34,590 nucleotides of DNA from Phyllobacterium chamaecytisi (GTDB taxonomy: Bacteria; Pseudomonadota; Alphaproteobacteria; Rhizobiales; Rhizobiaceae), in contig NZ_JAIQWW010000033.1 of the NCBI RefSeq assembly GCF_020164455.1, forward strand, positions 1 through 34,590. Direction: 5' to 3'. The notes under the pieces were generated by a model. The model saw only the letters and a list, made by a program, of their open reading frames with translations. It had not been told where the DNA came from and ran no database searches. Shown piece after piece: positions 14,952 through 24,042 of the stretch. The translations under genes were made by a program, and so were the position numbers. Within the stretch, counting starts at the first letter, position 1; each line of letters begins with the position of its first letter.

Positions 14952-16763
14952 TTAGTCGCTGACGACTTTAGCTGCAATCTGTTCAGAATTTCTCGAGCGC
15001 TCGCGAAAATACGCCGTGCGCTCCTTTTCATCGGAATGGCTTGCAAGACGTGTTCGCAGTAAATCCTTCCGTGCAACAAGGCCAACAACATGCCTGGTTT
15101 GCGGGTCAATGATCGGTACCCTGCCGGCGTCGTTTAACACCATCCGATCCGCCAGGCGGGCGACGACTTCATCCGGATAACCGGACAGAACGGCGCTGTC
15201 GGAGACGCGTTCAAAGAGTGTCTCGCCGAAATGATCGCCTTGCGTATTCCAACGAAGAACATCGGCCCGCGAAACCATTCCGACGAGGCAATTCTGTTGG
15301 TCGACAAGCGGATAGGATTTATGCCTGTGTTGGCTCGCCGTGAAAAAGGCGACCGCCTCGTCAACCTGCATTGAAACGGGGAGCGTATCCGGATTGGCAA
15401 CCATCACTTCCGAAACCCGGAGGAGTTCAAACGGATCGATGCTGTATTCTCGCGTGATGTGCTGTCCGCGGCGGGCGATTTTTTCCGTCAGTATAGAGCG
15501 CTTGAGCAGAAGCACGGTCACACAATAGGCGCAGCCCGTCGCGACCAGTAGTGGCACAAGGAGTTCTACTTTCCCGGTCAGCTCTACGGCAAAGATGATG
15601 CCGGTCAGCGGCGAGCGCATTGTGCCGCCCATCATGGCTGCCATGCCCAGCAGCGACCAGAGTTCGACAGGACCTGCAAAATACTGCCCCTCGAGAAACC
15701 CCACCGATCCGCCAATGATCAGCAGAGGCGCCAGCACGCCTCCCGAGGTTCCCGAAGCCAAGGCCAGTATCCAGATTATCGACTTGACGACCACCAGCAG
15801 CAATACGGCGTGTGCGTCGATGCTGTTGTTGAGCAGATCATGGATGACGTCATAGCCGACACCCATCGCCCGAGGCTCGACCATTCCGCCCAGCCCAATG
15901 GCGATGCCCCCTAAAGCCGGCCACCACATCCAATGCAATGGCAACCGCGCGAACAGATCTTCTGCCGCATACAGGAGCGAGGTCAACAAACCTGACAACA
16001 GGCCCATGGTCAGTCCAACCACGGCACACATGGCCAGGGTAAGAAGGGAAAGATCATGCTTGAAGAAAAGCGGGAACAACGGTCCGTCGCCCATGAGCAG
16101 GGGACGCCAGGCGATGGCAACCGCTGCTGCCACCATTACCGGGATGAGGCTGCGCGGTTTCCACTCGAAGAGGAGCAATTCGACGGCCAGGAGGACTGCG
16201 GCGATCGGTGTGCCAAAGATCGCCGTCATGCCCGCCGCAGCACCTGCCACCAGTATCGTCTTGCGCTCTGCCGCGCTCAGATGGAAGCATTGTGCGAACA
16301 GCGAGCCGATTGCCCCACCGGTCATGATGATCGGACCTTCGGCGCCGAACGGCCCCCCGGTGCCGATGGCGATCGCCGATGACAGCGGCTTCAACAAAGC
16401 CACCTTCGGCTGCATGCGGCTGCTGCCGATGAGGATCGCTTCGATCGCTTCCGGGATTCCGTGACCTCTGATTTTCTCGGACCCGTAGCGGGCCATCAGA
16501 CCGATGATCAACCCGCCCAGCACGGGGACGATCAGCATCATAATGCCGGGGGTGATGTTGGCATAGGAGACGTCTTCGACAGAGAAACGCTGGAACCAGG
16601 CTAAATTGGTGGCAAGAGCAATGAGCTTGATGAGAAACCAGGCGGCAAACGTCCCACCTGTGCCGGCGATGGCTGCCATCGCGACAAGGATCAAAACGCG
16701 ATAGTCCGTCGAAAAATCACCTGGAGCGGGTGTGGACCGGGGGGAGGACTGATAGTGAGACAT
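14952..16763 (-). CDS. ClC family chloride channel/antiporter with C-terminal CBS pair
   Basis: Membrane protein of about 603 residues. The ATG at 16763 is chosen because the protein begins to resemble family members there; its Shine-Dalgarno is weak and in-frame upstream codons exist. Ion-path motifs: GHGIPE (100-105), GPFGAEGP with the gating Glu at 142, and GTSGGVLAP. AVLLAVELLLFEW supplies a Glu near the proton-coupling position of ClC antiporters. Two CBS domains fill about residues 460-585 (VMVANPDTLPVSMQVDEAV, YPLVDQQNCLVGMVSRAD, VPIIDPQTRHVVGLVARKD) and probably sense nucleotides. It moves chloride (or fluoride/nitrate in some clades) across the inner membrane. Confidence 0.9.
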   Translation of the reverse strand: MSHYQSSPRSTPAPGDFSTDYRVLILVAMAAIAGTGGTFAAWFLIKLIALATNLAWFQRFSVEDVSYANITPGIMMLIVPVLGGLIIGLMARYGSEKIRGHGIPEAIEAILIGSSRMQPKVALLKPLSSAIAIGTGGPFGAEGPIIMTGGAIGSLFAQCFHLSAAERKTILVAGAAAGMTAIFGTPIAAVLLAVELLLFEWKPRSLIPVMVAAAVAIAWRPLLMGDGPLFPLFFKHDLSLLTLAMCAVVGLTMGLLSGLLTSLLYAAEDLFARLPLHWMWWPALGGIAIGLGGMVEPRAMGVGYDVIHDLLNNSIDAHAVLLLVVVKSIIWILALASGTSGGVLAPLLIIGGSVGFLEGQYFAGPVELWSLLGMAAMMGGTMRSPLTGIIFAVELTGKVELLVPLLVATGCAYCVTVLLLKRSILTEKIARRGQHITREYSIDPFELLRVSEVMVANPDTLPVSMQVDEAVAFFTASQHRHKSYPLVDQQNCLVGMVSRADVLRWNTQGDHFGETLFERVSDSAVLSGYPDEVVARLADRMVLNDAGRVPIIDPQTRHVVGLVARKDLLRTRLASHSDEKERTAYFRERSRNSEQIAAKVVSD

Positions 16764-17139
16764 AATGGCTTTCGTGGGAAGGTAATGGGCTGCGCATCTG
16801 TTATATCGTGATACGATATAATTCAAGTGGGTTAAGGCACGAGATGCGCGCCTTGAAGCAATGACTCTCGGCGCAGGGGCGGACATCGCTTTGTTGCGGG
16901 TTTCGCCTCGACCGGTGAGGTTGCATAATGTTTTGTGTGGAACCTCGGTAAAGATAGCGTGATGGGACACAATCGTCAGGTTGAATTAACAACGGCAATG
17001 CAAAACCCGCGCTGCATTTCTGTGTACTCTTGCCATCCTGACGCGCATGAAAGCGTACGATCTCGAGCAGCCTCGTTCTGTCCGTCGTTGCAGCATTTCA
17101 CGATTAGACTTTAGAACCGGGCAGCCGCTTTGCTGATCT
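16764..17139. other. Intergenic region upstream of ClC gene, downstream of polyol operon
   Basis: About 376 bases with no supported gene. It contains the nested palindromes described separately. No clear terminator with T-tract was seen for the long operon that ends at 17140. Confidence 0.45.
16792..16849. promoter_or_regulatory. Nested inverted repeats, candidate operator upstream of ClC gene
   Basis: TTATATCGT-GAT-ACGATATAA (16801-16821) is a perfect 9-bp inverted repeat with a 3-base centre, 38 bases before the ClC ATG. It is enclosed by a second perfect repeat, GCGCATCT (16792-16799) and AGATGCGC (16842-16849). The inner element has the size and symmetry of a dimeric repressor site such as MarR, GntR or TetR types. 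The cognate regulator is not identified. Confidence 0.5.
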
Positions 17140-18612
17140 CTACGCCGCAGGTGAATACATGTGGAGGTAACGTTGTCGCCGCACATGAAGGACAGCCGCC
17201 GCGTGTTTATCTGGTTCGAACCGGACGCGAACAGCGGGCTTCCGGCATACCAACTCCATCGTCCCGGCACCAACCGCCAGCATTGCCAGGCGTGCTGCAC
17301 CGAACGCCGCTCCAATCTCGGCGCCCTCGGGCAAATCGAGCGGTAGATCGAGGACATCTGCAAGCAGGCCGTTCCAGTAGCTGCTGCGAGACCCGCCACC
17401 AACCAGCATGCAGGATCGCGGCGCGGCGTTTGCCGCCTTCAACACTTCGAGTCCGTCCGCCATCGCAAAGGCAACGCCTTCCAGAACGGCATAGGCCAGT
17501 GCACCGGCATCGTGCTCCGTCCGCAAACCGTCGAATTTCGCCGTGGCGTTCGGGTCGTTGTGAGGCGTTCTCTCCCCCGCGAGATAGGGCAGAAAGACGG
17601 GGGCGGCCTCGCGACGTGCAGGGTCCGAAGCAAAGATTTTCGCCTTTTCGATCAGACCGGCGACATCACGGCCATGACCTGTCAAGGCGCCCAGCCAGGC
17701 CAGTGCCGACGCAGCCGAGAGCGCCACGACCATCCCATGCCAGCGCTGCGGCAGCGCGTGGCAAAAGCCATGCAGTGTCCGCTCCGGCAGGGCAACCAGC
17801 CGGTCGGTCGATACGAACAGCACGCCGGAGGTCCCTAGCGATAAAAATCCGTCACCGGGGCTGACGGCGCCGATACCAACCGCTGACGATGCATTGTCTC
17901 CACCGCCGCCGGCAATCGGAATCTTGCGTCCCGTCAGGCCCCACAAAGCTGCTACCTCGGCGGAAAGATGGGTCGAGAGTTCAGACCCCTCGACAAGGTC
18001 GGGCATCTGCGATCGTCTCATGCCACCGCCCTGCAGCAGAACGTCATCCCATACGCGCCGTCCTATATCGAGCCAAAGGGTACCGGCCGAGTCGGATTTG
18101 TCTGATACGTACGCCCCCGAGAGACGGTATCGGAGGTAGTCCTTGGGCAACAGAACCTTTGCGACCTTTGCAAAAAGTTCAGGCTCGTGCCGCGCAACCC
18201 AGAGCAGCTTGGGTGCCGTGAAGCCCGGCATAGTTGTGTTCGAGGCACGGGCGAAGAAATCCGGTATCCGCTCGAGGAGTTCAGCGCATTCGCGCCCGCA
18301 GCGCCCATCATTCCAAAGAATCGCGGGGCGCAGAACTGAACCGTGGCGGTCCAGCAACGTCGCGCTGTGCTGCTGCCCGGACAGACCGATAGATTGAAGC
18401 TGCAGGAAATCGGACGGGGCCGTTGCGCGGATATGACCCACGGCCGCGTCGGCAGCATTCCACCAGTCTTCAGGGTTCTGTTCCGACCACATTGGCCGGC
18501 GCCGCAAGACTTCGAGGGGCGCTGATCCCTCAGCGATCAATCTTTGATCCTCATCGACCAGAATTGCCTTGAGGGACGAGGTGCCAACGTCAATGCCGAG
18601 AAAAGTTCCCAT
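17140..18612 (-). CDS. xylB: Xylulokinase (FGGY family)
   Basis: Phosphorylates D-xylulose to D-xylulose 5-phosphate for the pentose-phosphate pathway. The 490-residue length is typical. N-terminal phosphate loop GIDVGTSSLKA, substrate-binding LSGQQHSATLLD, AILWNDGR, PGFTAPKLLW and the catalytic Asp in GGGGDNA are all as in XylB. Also present are GTSGVLF and the C-terminal VGGGSRSSYWNGLLADVL. The ATG at 18612 overlaps the ABC ATPase stop (TGATG). It is the last gene of the ten-gene operon. With the dehydrogenase at the operon head, a route from xylitol or D-arabitol through D-xylulose is plausible. Confidence 0.92.
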   Translation of the reverse strand: MGTFLGIDVGTSSLKAILVDEDQRLIAEGSAPLEVLRRRPMWSEQNPEDWWNAADAAVGHIRATAPSDFLQLQSIGLSGQQHSATLLDRHGSVLRPAILWNDGRCGRECAELLERIPDFFARASNTTMPGFTAPKLLWVARHEPELFAKVAKVLLPKDYLRYRLSGAYVSDKSDSAGTLWLDIGRRVWDDVLLQGGGMRRSQMPDLVEGSELSTHLSAEVAALWGLTGRKIPIAGGGGDNASSAVGIGAVSPGDGFLSLGTSGVLFVSTDRLVALPERTLHGFCHALPQRWHGMVVALSAASALAWLGALTGHGRDVAGLIEKAKIFASDPARREAAPVFLPYLAGERTPHNDPNATAKFDGLRTEHDAGALAYAVLEGVAFAMADGLEVLKAANAAPRSCMLVGGGSRSSYWNGLLADVLDLPLDLPEGAEIGAAFGAARLAMLAVGAGTMELVCRKPAVRVRFEPDKHAAAVLHVRRQRYLHMYSPAA

Positions 18613-19697
18613 CAGATACCGAGACCCTGACTGTCGAACAGGTAGATGTGCTGCGGCGCAATTCCAATTGGCAGGGTGTCGTTCCTTGCGATTGCCGGAC
18701 GGCCCGGCACGACGATCGTCATCATCGGCGCCCCCTCGGGCAGAGCGTAGATCTGGCTCGCGCCGCCAAGATACTCGGCAAAGTCTGCTTTCAGGCTCAG
18801 TACCGGTGTGGCCGATTGAAGCTCAAGATGCTCGGGTCTCATGCCCACCGTCACCGTGTCGCCCGGCTTCACCTGATGCTGGCGCTTCGTGGCGACAGTC
18901 AGCGTACCGCCGGCAAAGGCGGGGCAGGAGACAGTCAGCTGGCGATCCGCGGCGCCGGTCACAACGGCCGGGATAAAGTTCATTTTCGGGGAACCGATAA
19001 ATCCCGCGACAAAAATATTTGCCGGATTGTCATAAAGTTCAGTCGGTGTTCCGACCTGCTCGACGAGCCCCGCCCGCAGGACGACGATGCGGTCCGCAAG
19101 CGTCATCGCTTCGATCTGATCATGCGTGACATAAACCATAGTGACGCCGAGAGCGCGGTGAAGCTTGGCAATTTCGACACGCATCTGTGTGCGCAGCTCC
19201 GCATCGAGATTTGAAAGCGGCTCGTCGAACAGAAAAAGTTTCGGATTGCGTACGATTGCCCGTCCGATCGCCACACGCTGGCGCTGACCGCCTGAAAGCT
19301 GGCGAGGCTTGCGCTCAAGCAGCATCTCGATCTGCAATATCCGCGCTGCTTCGGCAACGCGCCGCTTGATCTCGTCCTCCTTGGTCTTGACCATTCGGAG
19401 CCCGAAGGCAAGATTTTCGAACACGCTCATATGCGGATAAAGTGCATATGACTGAAACACCATCGCCACTTCGCGGCGTGCCGGCTCCACATGCGTAACA
19501 ATCTTTTCGTCGATGAGGACATCGCCATCGCTGATCTCCTCAAGACCGGCAATCATTCGCAGGAGCGTTGATTTTCCGCAGCCGGAAGGCCCGACGAACA
19601 CAACGAATTCGCCCTTCTCTGCCGAAAAACTCACGCCCTGGACGGCCGAATGTTCACCATAGCGCTTGACCACATTGTCGAGGCGAAGAAAAGACAT
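18612..19697 (-). CDS. CUT1 sugar ABC transporter ATPase (UgpC/MalK type)
   Basis: Cytoplasmic ATPase of 361 residues that drives the importer formed by the SBP and two permeases of this operon. Walker A GPSGCGKST (36-44), Q-loop QSYALYPHM, signature LSGGQ (134-138), Walker B LFLFDEPLSNLD and the His switch YVTHDQ are intact. The C-terminal 120 residues form the OB-fold regulatory part of MalK-like proteins (VTVGMRPEHLEL). It lies between the two kinase genes, touching both: one base before the FGGY kinase end and a one-base overlap with xylB. Confidence 0.95.
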   Translation of the reverse strand: MSFLRLDNVVKRYGEHSAVQGVSFSAEKGEFVVFVGPSGCGKSTLLRMIAGLEEISDGDVLIDEKIVTHVEPARREVAMVFQSYALYPHMSVFENLAFGLRMVKTKEDEIKRRVAEAARILQIEMLLERKPRQLSGGQRQRVAIGRAIVRNPKLFLFDEPLSNLDAELRTQMRVEIAKLHRALGVTMVYVTHDQIEAMTLADRIVVLRAGLVEQVGTPTELYDNPANIFVAGFIGSPKMNFIPAVVTGAADRQLTVSCPAFAGGTLTVATKRQHQVKPGDTVTVGMRPEHLELQSATPVLSLKADFAEYLGGASQIYALPEGAPMMTIVVPGRPAIARNDTLPIGIAPQHIYLFDSQGLGI

Positions 19698-21308
19698 TCA
19701 AAAAACTCCGGATTCTTTGACAGGCACAAAGGCTGCAAGCGCGCGGCCCGCGGTCTCGACCTCGTTTCTTATGGCGAAAAGCTTTAGATAGACGCGATAG
19801 GCAGCGTCATGCGCCCGCCACCACCGCGGATCGGCGTCGAGCGTTTCCTGCCGGGGTGCCATGGCTTCGAGACTGGCGAACAAATCTTTATGAAGCCCTG
19901 CAGCGACAGCAGCTACCATGGCGGTTCCAAGCAGCACCGGTTCCCTGGTGGCGCTAATGACAAGTTTCGCTCCGGTCGCATCGCGATAGAGCTGGACGAG
20001 CAGTGGATTGTTCAGCTGACCGCCCGCCAAAGCTAGACTGTCGATCGCATATTGGCCATGGCTGTTTAAGTGTTCGATGATCTGCCGCGTCTGCAAAGCC
20101 AGTGCACGTGCCGTGGCGTAGTAGGCTTCCAGCAAGGACCGCTCCCCCGTGTCGAGCCCGAGGCCGGTCACCAGCGCACGGACGCGTCCATCTCCGAGTG
20201 GAGCGCGGTTGCCGAGCCAGTCCGGAACAATGTGGCGCGCCGCCGCAAAGGCCGCCCCTTCCTGTTGAAGGATTTGCAGGATCCGATTGGCGGTTTCGAG
20301 GTGAAGCGCGCTGCTCGGCTGTCCGGGACTTGCGGGATGATGCTCAAGCATCGCGTCGAGCGCCGTGCCGGAAAGGCTTTGGCCGGCTTCGTGCATCCAG
20401 TAGCCGGGAAATACCGCATCCTTGAACGGGCCCCACACACCGGGAATATGGCGGGGTCCTTGCGCAAACGGCATGTAGCAGGTTGATGTACCGGCAATCA
20501 TCGGCAGCAGATTGTTCATCCGCTTGCGATAATCTCGTCCAAGAACACCGAGCGCTCCGGCCTCTGCATCGATCAGGCCGATAGCCACCGGAATGCCTTG
20601 CGGCACGCCCATGGCCGCTGCCGCCGAGCCTGATACCCTGCCGTGCACTTCTCCGACCTTGCCCGGTGTGACGCCGAGTTTCCCGAGCTTTGTCAGATCA
20701 CCGATACCCAAATCGTCGAGCAGATCCTGACACCATGGATCAGCTCCGTCGGGGAGATAGGGCCATTTGCAAGCGAGCCCGCAGACGGAATGGCGGTCGT
20801 CTCCCGTCGCGCGGCGCGCGAGCTCGTCACAGAGGTCGCGCGCGCCTCTTACCCGCGCCCACGCCGCCGGTCTATGCCGCTTCAACCAAAGCAGCTTTGG
20901 CAGATTGGTTTCCGGCGAAAGCGAGCCGCCGACATGATCGAGAAAGCGATGGCCTGTTGCATCGACTTCCGCCGCTTCAACTTCTGCCCGGTGATCCATC
21001 CAGCAGATCACATCGCCGCCTCCATCAAGAGGCGGCTCGCCTTCCGCTTCGATATAGACGGACGAGGTCGCGTCGAAAGCCAGACCGGCGACTGAGGATG
21101 CAAATTCAGGCCGTTGCGACAGGCATTCCGTCGCCGCCAGACAAACGGCGTTCCAGATATCGTCCATGCGGTAAACCGCATGATGTTCTGCCGGCGTCAC
21201 TAGTTTGAATGAAGCGGATGCATCTGCCATGAGTTGGCCGTCGCTAGCGAAAAGGCCAGCCCGCGCGGACAGCGTCCCCACGTCGATTGCAAGGAGATGC
21301 TTCATCAT
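19698..21308 (-). CDS. FGGY-family pentulose kinase (D-ribulokinase-like)
   Basis: A second sugar kinase, 536 residues, distinct from xylB. The N-terminal AIDVGTLSARAGLF, FDATSSVYI, WMDHRAEVEA, ETNLPKLLWLK and the nucleotide loop AGTSTCYM match the 'FGGY pentulose kinase' group that includes eukaryotic FGGY/D-ribulokinases. LALAGGQLNNPLLVQLYRD is the C-terminal adenine-binding block. Start ATG-ATG at 21308/21305 after GGTGAG. In the operon it would phosphorylate a ketopentose such as D-ribulose, or a related ketose made by the dehydrogenase. Two kinases with different specificity in one operon suggest that two ketoses are handled. Confidence 0.85.
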   Translation of the reverse strand: MMKHLLAIDVGTLSARAGLFASDGQLMADASASFKLVTPAEHHAVYRMDDIWNAVCLAATECLSQRPEFASSVAGLAFDATSSVYIEAEGEPPLDGGGDVICWMDHRAEVEAAEVDATGHRFLDHVGGSLSPETNLPKLLWLKRHRPAAWARVRGARDLCDELARRATGDDRHSVCGLACKWPYLPDGADPWCQDLLDDLGIGDLTKLGKLGVTPGKVGEVHGRVSGSAAAAMGVPQGIPVAIGLIDAEAGALGVLGRDYRKRMNNLLPMIAGTSTCYMPFAQGPRHIPGVWGPFKDAVFPGYWMHEAGQSLSGTALDAMLEHHPASPGQPSSALHLETANRILQILQQEGAAFAAARHIVPDWLGNRAPLGDGRVRALVTGLGLDTGERSLLEAYYATARALALQTRQIIEHLNSHGQYAIDSLALAGGQLNNPLLVQLYRDATGAKLVISATREPVLLGTAMVAAVAAGLHKDLFASLEAMAPRQETLDADPRWWRAHDAAYRVYLKLFAIRNEVETAGRALAAFVPVKESGVF

Positions 21309-21330
21309 TCGCTCACCATTGTCGCCATTT

Positions 21331-22305
21331 TCATGCGGCGTCCTTCAAGATCGCTTCCGCCACATCTTCGTCCGTGACGAGACGATTGACATAGCCCGCT
21401 CGCAACACCGCCTTGATGATAAGCGCCTTGTGCATGCCGCCGGAAGCAAGGATCGATGACGGAATGAGCTTGAGGTTCGGGGGACGCATCGCCATCACAC
21501 GCTGGTTCAGTGGATGATCGACAGGTGCTCCGTTTTGATCGAGGAATACACCGAGGATGTCGCCGACGGCACCGGCCTCTCTGAGCGTCGGCAGATTCTC
21601 GGTCACGACCTGCGTCCTTACGAGAAGCGAATGGTCGGAGAGGTCACCACAGGCAATGAGGGCCACCGCGGTATTGCGGCCACGTTGCATCGCTTCTGCC
21701 AGGCCGTAATGGGTCAGCAATGTGGTGCGGCTCTCGCTCGAAGGACAGTAGATGGGTGCTGCGACGTAATAACATTCGGCGCCAAGAATGCGGGCAAATT
21801 CCGTCGATACCTCAAAAGTGTTCGTGCCGGACCCCCGTGTCAGACCACCCATCAGCGCCGCAACCCAGGCATTTGTCAGACGGCGCGGCGTCAGATGTCT
21901 GCGCGCGGCCGAAAGCGTTTGCCCCCAACCGATGCCAAAACCCTTGCCATCGATGAGGAGCGGATCGAGCATGGCAGCGGTGGCGCGGCCCAAAACACGG
22001 TGCAGGTCTTCTGCTTGGGATACCGAGGGCACAACCGAGCAATCGATAAGGCCAAAGCGTCCCTTCAGCTTTTCTTCGAGCGCCACACAACGGGTAAGCG
22101 GCATCCTGATATCGACACTGACCAGTCCGTCGCTCCGCGCCTGAACGACGATCTTGTTGACGCGCAGCCGGGTGATCGACAGCTTGTCGGCGATCTCCTG
22201 CTGGGTCAGACCACCGACATAGTAGTACCAGGCTACCCGGGCGCGAATTTGCTCGGTATCGGCGGCAGGGTTTGAGAGTAGTTCGTCTGAAGTGAATTCG
22301 TTCAA
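21331..22305 (-). CDS. SorC/EryD-type sugar-responsive transcriptional regulator
   Basis: Regulator of about 324 residues with an N-terminal helix-turn-helix (YYYVGGLTQQEIADKL, TRLRVNKIVVQARSDG) and a C-terminal SorC sugar-phosphate-binding domain (GIGWGQTLSAA, ALMGGLTRG, IACGDLS, VFLDQNG, ILASGGMHKALIIKAVLRAG). The start is uncertain. TTG at 22305 is chosen because it lies just past the stop of the upstream isomerase (22313) and no ATG/GTG follows before the HTH. SorC proteins, including the erythritol regulator EryD, bind phosphorylated pathway intermediates. It probably controls its own operon. Confidence 0.85.
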   Translation of the reverse strand: MNEFTSDELLSNPAADTEQIRARVAWYYYVGGLTQQEIADKLSITRLRVNKIVVQARSDGLVSVDIRMPLTRCVALEEKLKGRFGLIDCSVVPSVSQAEDLHRVLGRATAAMLDPLLIDGKGFGIGWGQTLSAARRHLTPRRLTNAWVAALMGGLTRGSGTNTFEVSTEFARILGAECYYVAAPIYCPSSESRTTLLTHYGLAEAMQRGRNTAVALIACGDLSDHSLLVRTQVVTENLPTLREAGAVGDILGVFLDQNGAPVDHPLNQRVMAMRPPNLKLIPSSILASGGMHKALIIKAVLRAGYVNRLVTDEDVAEAILKDAA

Positions 22306-22312
22306 TGGTGTC

Positions 22313-23224
22313 TCAGGCAAAGGCCGGTTTGAGGATCGTAGTCGTATGGCGGAGCGCCTGACGGACCGACGCGTCATCCCGTTCGAACGGGTAGAACACC
22401 TCAAGGAAAATCGGCCTGTCGCCCAGGCCGAACTCCCGTTGCTGGCTCGCCGCCTCCTTTGGGATCACCGCTCCCATCTCTGTGAAATCCCAATGCCGGT
22501 CGAATTGGAAATCCGTCTGTTGCAGATGGATCATGCCGATATGCGGCGCCAGCGACCGAAACCATTCGCCCATCGTTGCATGATCCTTGCCGTACAGCGG
22601 CTGCAACGTGGCATGCCCCCAGTCGATACAATATTTCCACGGAACCGGCGTATCTGCAACGTCTGCCGCCATGCGCCCGGCCTGCTCCACGGTCCACGGC
22701 CATTCCCGGCGCATGGGCGTCGGCTCGACATAGAGCTCGACGATGCCGTATTCCTTCGCCGCCTCGGAAAGGCGTCGCATTCGCAGGATCAGATCACCAT
22801 AATCGCGCTCGGGAATGCTGTCCGCTTCGACACCGTCAGCCCTTGACGCAACAGCACCGAGAGGCCCGCCAACTCTTTCGATCCCTGCACTGGCGGCAAA
22901 GCGGTAAGCTTTCTTCATCCAGTCTTCCGCCACATCGCGGACACGCTGATCGGGATGGAGCAGCTGGTTGAACGTGTAATGTGCAAGCCCGATAAAGGCG
23001 CTGTGGATGCTGATCCCGTGGTCGCCGGCTGCTCGCCGGATATCTCTGCCGCAGTCTCTGAGAATATCTTCCGGCCACGCCGGATCCACGAGATCAAACG
23101 AAAATTGCACCAGATCCAGGCCAAGCTGTTCTTGCACAATGGGTGCCCAAAGATCCGGTGTTACCCACCGCTTCACGCAAAACGAGAGATTGATCCCGAG
23201 GGGTATGGACTTGGCTTCCGTCAT
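22313..23224 (-). CDS. Sugar (phosphate) isomerase/epimerase, AP-endonuclease-2-like TIM barrel
   Basis: TIM-barrel enzyme of 303 residues; the ATG at 23224 overlaps the permease stop by four bases. Starts with IPLGINLSFCVKRW. Metal-site strands carry LYVEPTPMRREWPW, YCIDWGHATLQP, IHLQQTDFQFDRHW and the final FLEVFYPFE, i.e. the Glu-Asp/His-Gln-Glu pattern of xylose-isomerase-like divalent-metal enzymes. Relatives epimerise at C3 or isomerise ketoses and tetrulose phosphates (tagatose 3-epimerase, EryH-like). The reaction here is unproven. It would interconvert the ketose product of the dehydrogenase or its phosphate. Confidence 0.8.
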   Translation of the reverse strand: MTEAKSIPLGINLSFCVKRWVTPDLWAPIVQEQLGLDLVQFSFDLVDPAWPEDILRDCGRDIRRAAGDHGISIHSAFIGLAHYTFNQLLHPDQRVRDVAEDWMKKAYRFAASAGIERVGGPLGAVASRADGVEADSIPERDYGDLILRMRRLSEAAKEYGIVELYVEPTPMRREWPWTVEQAGRMAADVADTPVPWKYCIDWGHATLQPLYGKDHATMGEWFRSLAPHIGMIHLQQTDFQFDRHWDFTEMGAVIPKEAASQQREFGLGDRPIFLEVFYPFERDDASVRQALRHTTTILKPAFA

Positions 23225-24042
23225 TTCGTTGCACCCATCGTGAGTCCGCGGACCATGTGCTTGGAGACGAGAAGCGCGAAGATCGTCACGGGCAGCACAA
23301 TCACCGTCCCCGTCGCCATGATCTTGCCCCATGGCAACTCATATCCGGACATGAAGCTCGTCGCTATCACCGGAGCCGTCTGCACGTTTCTGCGTGTGAG
23401 AACCAGCGCATAGAGAAGCTCGTTCCAGGAAAAGATGAAGCTGAAGATCGCCGAGACGGCTATGCCCGGAAGCCCGAGTGGAACATAGATCTTCCGGAAG
23501 ATCGTGAACTGGTCCGCTCCATCAAGACGCGCTGCCTGTTCCAGTTCGATCGGTATGGAGCGAAATTGATCGGTGCATATCCAGACGACAATCGGCAGGT
23601 TGAACGTGAGATAGATCAGGATCAGGACGAGGTGGGTGTCGAGCAGCTTCAATTGCAGCGCAAGTACATAGACAGGCAGCGCCAGAACGATAGGGCTGAT
23701 CATCCGGTTGGAAATGAACCAGAACCAGAGATCGGATTTGCCGCGAAAGTTGAAACGCGCCAGCGCATAGGCGGCCGGGGCGCCAAGAATGACCGACAGC
23801 GCGGTCGTCAGCGTTGCGACGACCAGTGAATTGACGATTGCGCCGGACACTTTCTCGTCGGCAAAAATATCAGTGTAGTTAGACAGTGTCGGCGTGAAAA
23901 ACCAAACCGGCGGTGAGGCCAGAAGGTCGGTCTGGTCCTTGAAGCTCGATGAAACCATCCAGTAAAACGGGAACAGCGTGAAACACAGGACGATGAGCAG
24001 GCCCAGGCCATGCAGGATGCGGCGAAGCGTCATGGACATCAT
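23221..24042 (-). CDS. CUT1 sugar ABC transporter permease (MalG-like)
   Basis: Inner-membrane permease of 273 residues with six helices. The ATG at 24042 has AGGAG 7 bases upstream and overlaps the previous permease stop (ATGA). The EAA loop that docks the ATPase reads EQAARLDGADQFTIFRKIYVPL-like, with the core EQAARLDGA near residue 190. FPFYWMVSSSFKD is a typical N-terminal periplasmic segment of MalG homologues. It works with the MalF-like partner, SBP and ATPase of the same operon. Confidence 0.93.
   Translation of the reverse strand: MMSMTLRRILHGLGLLIVLCFTLFPFYWMVSSSFKDQTDLLASPPVWFFTPTLSNYTDIFADEKVSGAIVNSLVVATLTTALSVILGAPAAYALARFNFRGKSDLWFWFISNRMISPIVLALPVYVLALQLKLLDTHLVLILIYLTFNLPIVVWICTDQFRSIPIELEQAARLDGADQFTIFRKIYVPLGLPGIAVSAIFSFIFSWNELLYALVLTRRNVQTAPVIATSFMSGYELPWGKIMATGTVIVLPVTIFALLVSKHMVRGLTMGATK

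Noticed and set aside
16986..17402. Minus-strand frame crossing the 3' end of xylB
   Set aside because: Overlaps xylB in another frame, no features of a real protein.
20070..21208. Several plus-strand frames within the FGGY kinase gene
   Set aside because: Shadow frames opposite a gene with conserved kinase motifs.
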